This document shows positions 14,332 through 21,672 of a stretch of 38,515 nt of DNA, one piece after another. The stretch spans positions 1 through 38,515 of IMG/VR virus record IMGVR_UViG_3300020202_000162; one strand, written 5' to 3'. The first letter of the stretch is position 1, and each line of letters opens with the position of its first letter. The notes under the pieces were generated by a model. It ran no database searches and was not told the DNA's origin. It saw nothing but the letters and a program-made list of their open reading frames with translations. A program made the position numbers and the translations under genes. Source of the stretch: a virus.

Positions 14332-14690
14332 CAGGTGGACCTCGGACAGATGCGGTCCACCGCCGAGCGATTCACTGAGCCGACAGCATCAATTTCCTGC
14401 AACAGAGACCGCCGAGTCTCGATTTCCTTGCGACGCAGCTTTCCCACGTCGCTCGCGAGTCTGTGAATTTCTGCCGCGAGACTCTGAAAGAGAGGTTGGC
14501 AGGTCCAGTCATGATAGGACTGGAGTACCCCGAATGGAGCCAGGGTGAACCAGTCTCCGTGCTTCCAGATCGTCATCTTCCCGCCGTCGTGTTCGAAATT
14601 GGTGACGCAGCCATCCTGCCGTCGCGCCTCTCGAAGCTCCAGGCCCTGAAGCTCTTCGTCTACCCCGCGTCTGTCGATCGTGTCCGCCAT
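14331..14690 (-). CDS. First gene of the right minus operon, C-terminal VDRICP motif
   Basis: 119 residues with GGAGGTGA upstream of ATG 14690. It has a charged N-terminus, a mid-section with WKHGDWFTLAPFG, a helical stretch (residues about 70-105), and the end SAVDRICPRST. The last motif recurs as IDRICP in two late proteins at 37754-38515. No family is recognised. It is transcribed from the promoter at 14710-14738 and should be under the 9-bp repeat array. Confidence 0.65.
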   Translation of the reverse strand: MADTIDRRGVDEELQGLELREARRQDGCVTNFEHDGGKMTIWKHGDWFTLAPFGVLQSYHDWTCQPLFQSLAAEIHRLASDVGKLRRKEIETRRSLLQEIDAVGSVNRSAVDRICPRST

Positions 14691-14709
14691 TGATTCACCT
14701 CCGCTGAAG

Positions 14710-14738
14710 ACCATAGCATCGCGTTGCGCCCATTGCAA
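14710..14738 (-). promoter_or_regulatory. Promoter of the right minus operon
   Basis: On the minus strand, TTGCAA (14738-14733), 17-base spacer, TATGGT (14715-14710) preceded by TGC, an extended -10. The -35 lies within the second 9-bp repeat. The start site would be near 14703, giving a leader of about 13 bases with GGAGG. Confidence 0.6.
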
Positions 14739-14755
14739 GCGTTGCGGTCGTTGCG
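14720..14755. repeat. Array of four 9-bp repeats (operator-like)
   Basis: Units of NNNRTTGCR read from 14720: GTTGCG begins at 14723, ATTGCA at 14732, GTTGCG at 14741 and GTTGCG at 14750. The period is exactly 9 bp. The array covers the -35 regions of both divergent promoters. A similar array occurs at 25541-25594. Confidence 0.75.
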
Positions 14756-14770
14756 CGACCGTGCTACGCT
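14742..14770 (+). promoter_or_regulatory. Promoter of the plus-strand recombination operon
   Basis: TTGCGG (14742-14747), 17-base spacer, TACGCT (14765-14770) preceded by TGC. The -35 falls in the third 9-bp repeat. Predicted start is near 14777, about 50 bases before ATG 14829. Confidence 0.55.
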
Positions 14771-14828
14771 CTCCCCGCTCGCCTCCCGGCCTCTCGGCCC
14801 CAGGATGGAGCGGGCGGAAAGGTCCAGA

Positions 14829-15005
14829 ATGACCATCAACGACTATGTCGGAAAGCTCACCACGGATGAATGCGTGGACGCCTTCCTCGTCATCTTCGAC
14901 GCGCTGAGCACGGAGTCGCTGGCCGTGGCGCTCGGGGAGATGACTTGGGGAGATCGCGATCGCCTCCGCGAAGCTCTCGAAGGTCTGGAGTTTGAGGATG
15001 AGTGA
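14829..15005 (+). CDS. Short acidic phage protein
   Basis: 58 residues from ATG 14829 with GGAAAGG upstream. It is acidic, with TINDYVGKLTTDECVDAF, a central helix and a C-terminal Glu/Asp-rich tail. No family is recognised. First gene of the plus-strand early operon, overlapping the next start, so expression is coupled. Confidence 0.6.
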   Translation: MTINDYVGKLTTDECVDAFLVIFDALSTESLAVALGEMTWGDRDRLREALEGLEFEDE

Positions 15006-15303
15006 CGCAGAAGAGCCTCTGAAGATCGAACGCCTCACTCGCGGGGATCGGGGGTTCGTCGGATACGGCGAGCCGGTCCACTGCACCTACGGAACCGCAA
15101 TCGAGGTGTACGAATCCTCCAGTGCTGAAGGGCCGCATATCTGGCTTGCCCTGAGGCAAGATTTAAGGGTATTGCGCAATTTTGCCGCTGGCGAGGCTCA
15201 CGCCCACCTGTCGGCCGAGCAGGCGCGGCTGGTCATCGCCCGTCTGCAGGCCTTCCTCGACGACATCCCGGAACGGTGGGGGCAGGAGGACGCTGGTGTC
15301 TGA
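14998..15303 (+). CDS. Hypothetical early protein
   Basis: 101 residues from ATG 14998; GAGG is close upstream. The N-terminus may form a small beta domain (IERLTRGDRGFVGYGEPVHCTYGTAIEVYESSS) and the C-terminus is a helix ending in an acidic segment. Its composition is ordinary. No known motif. It overlaps both neighbours by a few bases. Confidence 0.6.
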   Translation: MSDAEEPLKIERLTRGDRGFVGYGEPVHCTYGTAIEVYESSSAEGPHIWLALRQDLRVLRNFAAGEAHAHLSAEQARLVIARLQAFLDDIPERWGQEDAGV

Positions 15304-15727
15304 CGCTCCCGCTCCCCTCGTCATCACCGTCTCGAAGGCAGACCCAACCGGCAAGGAACCCACGGCTGGCGCGGTCCTTCAGATCACCGCCGACCTCCCA
15401 AAGCTCAAAGGCGAGCACCCCTATGCGCTCTGGCGAGCACTGAACTTCAGTCAGCACATTCGGGATGCCCAACAAATCGTAACTGCTCTCGCCGCCCTCC
15501 CCCAGGGAACGATTGATCAGGTGCTCCTCCTCCTCCTCCAGCAGCGGGCGTCGCTTTTGCGGGTGGCTGGTCCCGTCCCGTCGACCTGCTTGCCCGAAGC
15601 CGCGCCGATACAGCCGCACGGTACCGAGGCGCCAGCAGAGGAGCCTCCAACCGCCCAAGTGGTTGATCTCATGGAAGCGCTCAAGGCGAGCCTCGCGGGG
15701 GCGAAGCCCCGCAAGGAGTCGGAGTGA
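15296..15727 (+). CDS. Hypothetical early protein
   Basis: 143 residues from GTG 15296 with AGGAGGACGCTG upstream, a strong ribosome-binding site. The central part is helical (HPYALWRALNFSQHIRDAQQI, then IDQVLLLLLQQ). The last 45 residues are Pro/Glu/Ala-rich and likely disordered. No family is recognised. It immediately precedes the recombination genes. Confidence 0.6.
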   Translation: MSDAPAPLVITVSKADPTGKEPTAGAVLQITADLPKLKGEHPYALWRALNFSQHIRDAQQIVTALAALPQGTIDQVLLLLLQQRASLLRVAGPVPSTCLPEAAPIQPHGTEAPAEEPPTAQVVDLMEALKASLAGAKPRKESE

Positions 15728-15812
15728 TCACCCCCGAGCAGCGCCTCGCCCGCCGCCTGTTACCTTATCCGGCACTCCTGTGCCGTTCATGACACCTCCC
15801 GAAAGGTTTACC

Positions 15813-16811
15813 ATGACCACAGAACAGAAGGGGCTTTTTCCAAGTACCTCGACCGCTTCCGGCCGCCGCGTCGTTGTCCAAGAGCATTCTCCGGAGGTCG
15901 AGGTTGTGACCTCGGAGCCTTCCGCGATGACTCTCTACACCGGCGGGGGCGCCATCTCCCCGCAAGGCGAAGCGCCCCCGGTCGCAGCGCTGGCGATGCT
16001 GGAGAATGCCCTCCAGATCACCGAGCGCATGGCCCAAGTGGTGTCGAGCTTGCGGGTCGCTGCAATCAAGATGACAGATCCCGTGGACTGGGTCTTGAGC
16101 ATGGATAAACAGAAGAACGAAGCGGCCATGCTTACAGCCTCTGGGGCGCAAAAAATTGCCTCATTGTACGGGATTCAGCTTTCTCCCCTGGAGGGCGCAA
16201 CCCTTGAACCGCAACGGGCACAGATCAACGGGAAGCTCGCTTTCGTCCTGCAGTGCACCGCCTCATCCCGCCTACTCGGGCGGTCGATCGAGATCGAAGC
16301 GACCCGGCGGGAGGATGAGGAATTCACCGGCCGCGCCACTGACGAAAAAGGAGACTTCAAGTTCAACGCCGACCACGCTTTCGAGCCAGATCTGAAGAAG
16401 GCCGTCCGCACTCTAGCCATCACCACCGCTGTTCGCGAGCTGGTCGGCCTGAAGAATGTCTCCCGCCAGGAGCTCGACTCCTGCTGGCTCGGGACGACAA
16501 AGTCGACGGAGCGCTGCCGCTTCGGCCACGGCTACGGAACCAGCCAGGACCGGAGCGCTGCCGGGGTGGCGGAGGGTGATGTCAAGATCAAGGCGAAGGA
16601 GCTGGGGGACGAGATCCTGCGCCGAGTCGGAGGCGACACCGATGCCGCGAAGACAGTTCTCCGCGAGATCACGGTCAACAAGGACGGGAAGTATGCCCGT
16701 GACTCCGTAGCTCAGTTCACGAAGGTCGAACAGGTTGAGTGGGCGGCGGAAAGGCTGAAGAAGCATCCCGTCTTCGGCGACGCTTCGCAGCGCCGCGAGC
16801 CTGGGGAGTGA
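15813..16811 (+). CDS. Putative single-strand annealing recombinase
   Basis: 332 residues from ATG 15813 (GAAAGG upstream). The first 55 residues are variable, then a helical domain (ALQITERMAQVVSSLRVAAI) is followed by a beta-rich part. A conserved-looking segment, DLKKAVRTLAITTAVRELVGL, lies around residues 190-210. Such KKAxxxALxxAxREL stretches occur in phage annealing proteins of the RecT/ERF/Sak-like superfamilies. The gene is 3 bases before a Cas4/RecB-like nuclease, the classical annealing-protein plus exonuclease pairing. The call rests on that pairing plus motif style; I cannot place it in a named family with certainty. Confidence 0.5.
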   Translation: MTTEQKGLFPSTSTASGRRVVVQEHSPEVEVVTSEPSAMTLYTGGGAISPQGEAPPVAALAMLENALQITERMAQVVSSLRVAAIKMTDPVDWVLSMDKQKNEAAMLTASGAQKIASLYGIQLSPLEGATLEPQRAQINGKLAFVLQCTASSRLLGRSIEIEATRREDEEFTGRATDEKGDFKFNADHAFEPDLKKAVRTLAITTAVRELVGLKNVSRQELDSCWLGTTKSTERCRFGHGYGTSQDRSAAGVAEGDVKIKAKELGDEILRRVGGDTDAAKTVLREITVNKDGKYARDSVAQFTKVEQVEWAAERLKKHPVFGDASQRREPGE

Positions 16812-16814
16812 TCG

Positions 16815-17882
16815 ATGTCGAAAATCCAGGATCTCACAGCTGCTCTCGGCGAGGCGTGGGTCGAAAACACCCGTCGCGTCAAGGGCTGGAAGCCCCGGCA
16901 GGGGCCGCGCGACTACCTCACAGCCTCCAACCTTTCGGAGTGCGGGCGAGCCATGGCGCTCGATCTCCTGCACCCCGAGGACAACCCTCCCTTCGACGAC
17001 GACACCCTGGAGCGGTTCTACCGCGGAGACGACGCCGAGACCGCGAAGAACGCCCGCCTTCACCAGGTAGGCATGCTCTGCAGGCCACCATTCAAGGTTC
17101 ACGGGCAGCAGCGCGAAGTCGAGATCTTTGCCCGAGACGGCAAAACTCTTCTCATCCGCGGTAAAGTCGAGGGCACCCTGGAGTTCTATACGGAGCGACT
17201 GGAGATCGACTACGAGATCAAATCCGGCCAAGCGGTCGCGCACGTCGAGACTTTAGACGACATGCTTCGAGGGTACTGGACACGCAAATACGTCCGCCAG
17301 TTTGTCTCCTACCTCTACGCTCAGGTGCGCGGCGGCCGCGGCTCCGGCCTAGGCGTCTTCATCCTCGACCGGCCGGGCCTGCCGGTGCTCATTCCTCTCG
17401 ATCTTGCGGAGGACGGTCGGCTCCTGGAGCTCGCCGAGAGGACTCTCACCGCAGCGGAATGGGCGGTCGAGGCTCGCTTCGACGCTCGCGAGCTGCCGCC
17501 CTTTGCCACCGACCAGGGTCTCTGCCGACGCTGCGTCCATCTCGGGAAGAGTTGCCACCCTCCGATCGACTTCGGCCCTGGGGCTCACATCGACGATGAC
17601 CCCGTGGCGGCGGCCATGGTGGCGGAGTATCTCGAGACGAAGGAGCCCTCGACGCGCCACGAGCGGGCAAAGCGCTTCCTCTTCGGCGACGCGAAAAAAC
17701 CAGGCCGGTACCGCAGCCATCCGCTTGCCCTGGTGGCCGGAGAGTACATCGTCGAGGGAGAGTGGGGCCCTTACACCCGCTACGAGATCCCTGAAGAGAT
17801 CAAGGAGAAGCACAAGGTAGTCGACCCGAAAGGCCAGTGGAAGACGACGGTGACGAAGCTCGCGAGCACGGCGAAGGACTGA
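16815..17882 (+). CDS. PD-(D/E)XK exonuclease with Cas4/AddB-like Cys cluster
   Basis: 355 residues. The nuclease core is readable: GKVEG at 116-120, EIKSG with E134 and K136, and QxxxY at Q162-Y166. Cys43 (SECGRAM) and the trio Cys237, Cys240, Cys247 (CRRCVHLGKSC) match the four-Cys 4Fe-4S arrangement of Cas4, AddB and related RecB-family nucleases. In Cas4-type enzymes the cluster supports DNA binding and 5'-3' resection. Here it probably resects ends for the annealing protein encoded just upstream. No CRISPR adaptation genes (cas1, cas2) are seen, so a Cas4 role in spacer acquisition is unlikely. Confidence 0.8.
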   Translation: MSKIQDLTAALGEAWVENTRRVKGWKPRQGPRDYLTASNLSECGRAMALDLLHPEDNPPFDDDTLERFYRGDDAETAKNARLHQVGMLCRPPFKVHGQQREVEIFARDGKTLLIRGKVEGTLEFYTERLEIDYEIKSGQAVAHVETLDDMLRGYWTRKYVRQFVSYLYAQVRGGRGSGLGVFILDRPGLPVLIPLDLAEDGRLLELAERTLTAAEWAVEARFDARELPPFATDQGLCRRCVHLGKSCHPPIDFGPGAHIDDDPVAAAMVAEYLETKEPSTRHERAKRFLFGDAKKPGRYRSHPLALVAGEYIVEGEWGPYTRYEIPEEIKEKHKVVDPKGQWKTTVTKLASTAKD

Positions 17883-17884
17883 GC

Positions 17885-18169
17885 GTGCCTCTCCCTGACG
17901 TGCCAGCTCGGCTCATCGTCGCGAGGCTCGCGGGACAGCCGAGCTGGCTGATAGTCTGCCGCCGCTGCGCGTGGCACTGCGAGACGACCGAGGGTTCGTG
18001 CTGGCGCGGATGCCCCAACTGCTCGGCCGAGCTCTGGCTCGTCTGGCCGGACGGCTCGTCGGAGACCATGATGCTGGCCGCCTCCTGGCACGCTGGCTTC
18101 CGTGCCAAGCGGCGGAGGAATCGGTGGCGGATGGCTCCTCCGATTGCGGGAAGCACGAATCGGTCTTGA
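17885..18169 (+). CDS. Small zinc-ribbon protein
   Basis: 94 residues from GTG 17885, 2 bases after the nuclease stop. A GTG at 17900 is an alternative. CRRCAWHC at about 24-31 and CWRGCPNC at about 38-45 provide a dense Cys set for one or two zinc sites. The C-terminus is strongly basic (AKRRRNRWR). A nucleic-acid-binding role is plausible. Other short zinc ribbons fill the minus operons of this genome. Confidence 0.6.
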   Translation: MPLPDVPARLIVARLAGQPSWLIVCRRCAWHCETTEGSCWRGCPNCSAELWLVWPDGSSETMMLAASWHAGFRAKRRRNRWRMAPPIAGSTNRS

Positions 18170-18193
18170 CTCTCTACCCCGAACGGATAAACT
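18166..18193 (+). promoter_or_regulatory. Promoter of the RHH gene (leaderless-type)
   Basis: TTGACT (18166-18171), 16-base spacer, TAAACT (18188-18193). The ATG at 18200 is only 6 bases beyond the -10, so the transcript would start at the codon itself. No AGGAG precedes this ATG, consistent with a leaderless mRNA. Confidence 0.6.
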
Positions 18194-18199
18194 TACTCC

Positions 18200-18394
18200 A
18201 TGGAAACCCAACGACCGCGAAGGGGGCGGCCTCCACTCCCTCCCGCGGAACGCCTTCGGGAGGATCTCCGTATTGTGATGCGCCAGGCGGAGAAGGATGC
18301 AGTCGTTCGTGCAGCAGACCGCGCCGGAACTACGGTTTCAGAATGGGTGAGACGAACCCTTCTTGAAGCTGCTGGCGAACAGGTGTGCGCATGA
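18200..18394 (+). CDS. Ribbon-helix-helix DNA-binding protein
   Basis: 64 residues from ATG 18200. After a basic, Pro-rich N-terminal arm, residues about 21-57 read as a ribbon-helix-helix: DLRIVMRQAEKDAVV, a turn with DRAGTTVSEWV, and a second helix. Arc/MetJ/NikA-type proteins dimerise through the strand and bind short operators. It has its own leaderless promoter and probably autoregulates or controls the replication genes downstream. The target site is not identified; the 9-bp arrays are candidates. Confidence 0.75.
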   Translation: METQRPRRGRPPLPPAERLREDLRIVMRQAEKDAVVRAADRAGTTVSEWVRRTLLEAAGEQVCA

Positions 18395-18436
18395 GCAGGG
18401 AACGGTGGCACAGGAAGGTCGATACGAGGGAGCCGA

Positions 18437-19465
18437 ATGGCACGCCCAAGCCTTCCGAAATCCGCTAAGTTCCAGATGCTGGTGGCCCTTCTCCGGCGGC
18501 CGGCCGCGCATTGTCGTGGATACCTGGAGCTTCTCTGGGACGCTGCGTACGAGAACGGGGAGGAATTTCTTGGCCCTGCCGCCCTGGTTGAGCACATAGC
18601 TACATGGGACGGCGAGCCGGGCGCTCTTGTTGCTGCTCTGGTTGACTGCGGATCCGCATCTCCCTCTGGGGCTGGTTTCATCGAGCTCGATACCTCGCGC
18701 GCAGAATCACGGTCGGGATACCGAATCCACGATCTATGGGACCACGCTCCAGACTATGTCCGCAAGAGGTATAATAGGGAACTTCAACGCAGGGAGACGG
18801 GTTCGCGGTATAGAGCCAGTGATGCAATTAGAGGAATTGACCGGTCAGTGACCGGTCGGTGTCCGCCGAATGGACAGACTTGTCCGCCGAACGGCGCACC
18901 TCCCGCTCCCGCTCCCGCTCCCGCTCCCGCTCCCGCTCCCGCTCGGGAAGACGCGCGCGCGGAGAACCTCGCGGGGGTCGAACCCCCGGACCCCGCCTCC
19001 TCAGGAACCCAGAACGGCAAGAGCAAGAGGGTGAAAGAGCTCCCCTTCGACCCCCTCACCGTACCTCTGCCGCCGATTCTCGACACACCCGCCTTCCGAG
19101 CCGTATGGGAAGCTCGCGTCGAGGAGCGATCCGAGGGGCCGCCACGGAATCGCCTGAGACCGAAGCAGACGGAGGTGAAGCTCTCCAAGCTCGCCGAGGT
19201 CGCTTCCAAGCATGGGATCGACGCGGCCATCAGCTGCGTCATTAGGGCAACATCGGGAGGATGGAGCGGAGAAGTCTTCGCAGAGGATGAGGCAGGTATC
19301 CGCAGTGGCAACGGCAACGGAGGCTCCCATGGTCAACAGCAGGCTCGACGCTTTACTCCAGCGATTAGAGGCGCAGCTCCTCCCGACCCCCAGCGACTTG
19401 CCCAGCTCCGAGCTCGATCTCAAGCCGCCATCTGGGTGGATGATGACGATCCGCCGAAGGCTTGA
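18437..19465 (+). CDS. Putative replication initiator-type protein with (Pro-Ala)n linker
   Basis: 342 residues, ATG 18437 preceded by AGGGAG. Residues about 1-130 look like a DNA-binding N-domain: RPSLPKSAKFQMLVALLRRP and later YRIHDLWDHAPDYVRKRYNRE. Next comes a linker of repeated Pro-Ala (hexanucleotide run 18901-18941). A C-terminal domain has KQTEVKLSKLAEVASKHGIDAAIS. This N-domain/linker/C-domain plan next to a DnaC-like loader is typical of phage replisome-organiser proteins. It overlaps the DnaC-like gene by 137 bases, which is unusual, so the loader could start later. Confidence 0.55.
   Translation: MARPSLPKSAKFQMLVALLRRPAAHCRGYLELLWDAAYENGEEFLGPAALVEHIATWDGEPGALVAALVDCGSASPSGAGFIELDTSRAESRSGYRIHDLWDHAPDYVRKRYNRELQRRETGSRYRASDAIRGIDRSVTGRCPPNGQTCPPNGAPPAPAPAPAPAPAPAREDARAENLAGVEPPDPASSGTQNGKSKRVKELPFDPLTVPLPPILDTPAFRAVWEARVEERSEGPPRNRLRPKQTEVKLSKLAEVASKHGIDAAISCVIRATSGGWSGEVFAEDEAGIRSGNGNGGSHGQQQARRFTPAIRGAAPPDPQRLAQLRARSQAAIWVDDDDPPKA
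18901..18941. repeat. Hexanucleotide tandem repeat (CCCGCT)n
   Basis: About seven copies of a 6-bp unit (CCCGCT), in frame, encode alternating Pro-Ala in the putative initiator. The length may vary by slippage and would then lengthen or shorten the interdomain linker without breaking the frame. Confidence 0.85.
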
Positions 19466-20087
19466 TGTGCCAGAGATCGCGCTGAACCGGGGGTGGACTG
19501 ATGACCAGCAGCAGGACTACGCTCACCGCTACCAAACTCAGGAGAGGCGCATGGAGAGTGCGGGAGTGCCCCCCCGATACCTCAGGTACACTTGGCAGAC
19601 CTGGCCGCGCAAGAAGCGGCAGGATCTCCTCGACTGGCCCAGCAAACCGGGGCCGGAGGGGCGGATCCCGTGGACGGTCTTCGCGTACGGGCCCAAGGGT
19701 TCCGGCAAGACGCACATCACTACCGCCGTGCTTGCTGATTTGCTCTGCCGGGGATGGACCTGCAAGTGGTTCGAAGTTGCGGAGGCGATCGAGGAGGTCA
19801 AGGCGGAGTTCGCCGACGAAGTCTACCAGGGCAGGACCATGAAAGCGCTCAAGGAGACTCCCATAATCCTGCTCGACGACTTGGGGGCCGAGCGTCTCAC
19901 CGATTTCGCGGCCGACACAGTGGCGCAGGTCCTGAGGTATCGTTACAACCGGGAGAAGTTCACCTTGGTCACTACGAACATGGAACTTGAGGAGCTGGAC
20001 TCGATTGACTCCCGCCTCGGGTCCCGGCTCGGCGGACGGGAGGCCCTCCAGATCAACTTTGCAGGACAACGGGACTGGCGCCTATGA
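19329..20087 (+). CDS. DnaC-like helicase loader ATPase
   Basis: 252 residues. ATG 19329 chosen because GGAGG lies 5 bases upstream; ATG 19440 is an alternative that would reduce overlap with the previous gene. The AAA+ core shows Walker A GPKGSGKT (121-128), Walker B IILLDDLG (179-186), a sensor-1 segment LVTTNMELEEL, and an Arg-finger-like SRLGSRLGG near the end. This is the DnaC/IstB-like order. Such proteins load the replicative helicase onto DNA opened by the initiator, which is encoded just upstream. No phage helicase is seen, so it probably recruits host DnaB. Confidence 0.85.
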   Translation: MVNSRLDALLQRLEAQLLPTPSDLPSSELDLKPPSGWMMTIRRRLDVPEIALNRGWTDDQQQDYAHRYQTQERRMESAGVPPRYLRYTWQTWPRKKRQDLLDWPSKPGPEGRIPWTVFAYGPKGSGKTHITTAVLADLLCRGWTCKWFEVAEAIEEVKAEFADEVYQGRTMKALKETPIILLDDLGAERLTDFAADTVAQVLRYRYNREKFTLVTTNMELEELDSIDSRLGSRLGGREALQINFAGQRDWRL

Positions 20088-21127
20088 ACGCTCCAGGCGG
20101 AGCAGGGGAGTCTGTGGTGAACTCCCAGGGCGCACATGGCGGCGCCATTACCTCAAGGGCAGAGATGAAAGCGACCCCACTCTTCCCCTGGTTTGGCTCC
20201 AAAAAGGACGTGGCGCGGGAGATCTGGGACCGGCTCGGGGATGTGCCCAACTTCGTAGACCCGTGCTGCGGATCTTGCGCAGTACCGCTCCTCCGCCCGC
20301 ATCCCGCGAAGACCATGACGTTGAACGATGCGGATGGCTTTCTGGTGAACTTCTTTCGGGCTGTGTCGATAGATCCGGAAAGCGTCGCGCATGAGGCAGA
20401 CTGGCCGGTGTCGGAGCTTGATCTCACCGCTCGGCATGCCTACCTCGTGAAGCGCATCCCGTGGCTGGTGGAGCGGCTCGAAGGAGATCCGTGGTGGTAT
20501 GACGCCCGCCTAGCCGGATGGTGGCTGTGGGGGCTTTGTGAGTGGATCGGGACCGGCTGGTGCACCGGTGATGGGCCGTGGGCGGAGGTGGGCGGGCGGA
20601 TCGTAAACATCAGGGAAGGGGAGCACCTCGGGGATGCCGGCCGCGGCATCAACCGCAAGATACCGCACCTCAGCACTGCCGGATCTGGAATCAACAGGGC
20701 GATAGACACGCGCAGGACTCTTGAAGCGGCGCGCGACCAGATTCGCGGAGCCCGGATTACGTGCGGTGATTGGCGGCGTCCGCTCTCTCCCGCCGTCACT
20801 TGGCGCCATGGGCCGACGGGGATTCTTCTTGATCCGCCATACCTGAGAGGCGAGATGTCATACGCGGGCGGCGGCGCAATCGCCGAAGATTGCGCCGCTT
20901 GGGCACGCGAGAACGGGGATAATCCTCTCCTTCGCGTCGCTCTCTGCGGCCACGAGGGGGACTATGATCTCCCGGGATGGGACGTGTTCCGTTGGAAGGG
21001 GCGGGGCGGATACGGCAACACAGGCGGCGAGGATGCCGAAGACAACCGCCACCGAGAGACGATCTGGTTCAGTCCTCACTGCCTGGGGAGTCGGCAGCCG
21101 AGCCTCTTCCCGAGAAGTTGTCGATGA
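20084..21127 (+). CDS. D12-class (Dam-like) N6-adenine DNA methyltransferase
   Basis: 347 residues from ATG 20084, overlapping the loader stop. FPWFGSKK (34-41) and FVDPCCGS (57-64) are the SAM-binding motif region, and DPPY (250-253) is the catalytic motif. The order fits D12-type (Dam/M.EcoRV) methylases that transfer methyl from SAM to adenine. A stretch with repeated ADxGRGINRKIP-like sequence lies in the middle. No partner endonuclease is seen. With Lar and the second methylase at 28880 it likely shields phage DNA from host restriction. The recognition sequence cannot be read from the protein. Confidence 0.88.
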   Translation: MNAPGGAGESVVNSQGAHGGAITSRAEMKATPLFPWFGSKKDVAREIWDRLGDVPNFVDPCCGSCAVPLLRPHPAKTMTLNDADGFLVNFFRAVSIDPESVAHEADWPVSELDLTARHAYLVKRIPWLVERLEGDPWWYDARLAGWWLWGLCEWIGTGWCTGDGPWAEVGGRIVNIREGEHLGDAGRGINRKIPHLSTAGSGINRAIDTRRTLEAARDQIRGARITCGDWRRPLSPAVTWRHGPTGILLDPPYLRGEMSYAGGGAIAEDCAAWARENGDNPLLRVALCGHEGDYDLPGWDVFRWKGRGGYGNTGGEDAEDNRHRETIWFSPHCLGSRQPSLFPRSCR

Positions 21128-21672
21128 AGCCGCGCCAGCGAAAGTCCCGGGGGAAACGAAAGGACCGAAAAAACTTCGATCAGGCTTTGGTCGACGCGGG
21201 TAAGTGCGGACGCCCTACTCGCAATCCGGCCGCAAAGGGCGACTACTGCACTCTGGACGCCGGCTGGGGAACTGACCACTATGGCGCCGGCGCCTGTCGC
21301 AAGCACGGGGGAAATAATCCGATCACTCACGGAGGCTACTCGGAAACGGCGCGCGAGCGGCTCGGTCCTTCCTTCGAGCGTTTCAAAAACGATCCGAATA
21401 TTGCTTCGGTAGACGGCGAGGTCGCGATCCTGCGAGGCATCGTGGAGAAGGCGATCGAGGAAGGTAAGACTGGGGAGGATGTGGCTGGCTTGGCGGAAAG
21501 GGTCGTGCGCGCTGTCGAGACTATGGGCAAGATCAAGCAGAAGTTTGGAATCACGATGGAAACTTTGAATTACGTCACGTCCCGAATGGGCCTGGTTGTC
21601 GAGGAGCATGTTAAAGACCCCACAGTTCTCGCTCGAATCGAAGCCGGCTGGAAGAACATCGTTCTCCCTTGA
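21124..21672 (+). CDS. terS: Putative small terminase subunit with Cys/His motif
   Basis: 182 residues from ATG 21124 (ATGA overlap). The basic N-terminus is followed by C28 (KCGRPTRNP), C42 and then DHYGAGACRKHGG with C58 and H61. This Cys/His pattern is common in phage proteins located directly before the large terminase. The remainder is helical, with a long coiled-coil-like region (about 95-180). Known small terminases bind DNA ends and stimulate the large subunit. Assignment rests on position and motif type and is moderately secure. Confidence 0.6.
   Translation: MKPRQRKSRGKRKDRKNFDQALVDAGKCGRPTRNPAAKGDYCTLDAGWGTDHYGAGACRKHGGNNPITHGGYSETARERLGPSFERFKNDPNIASVDGEVAILRGIVEKAIEEGKTGEDVAGLAERVVRAVETMGKIKQKFGITMETLNYVTSRMGLVVEEHVKDPTVLARIEAGWKNIVLP

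Noticed and set aside
16815-17882. Cas4 as part of CRISPR adaptation
   Set aside because: No Cas1 or Cas2 and no array. The adjacent annealing protein and phage context point to recombination.
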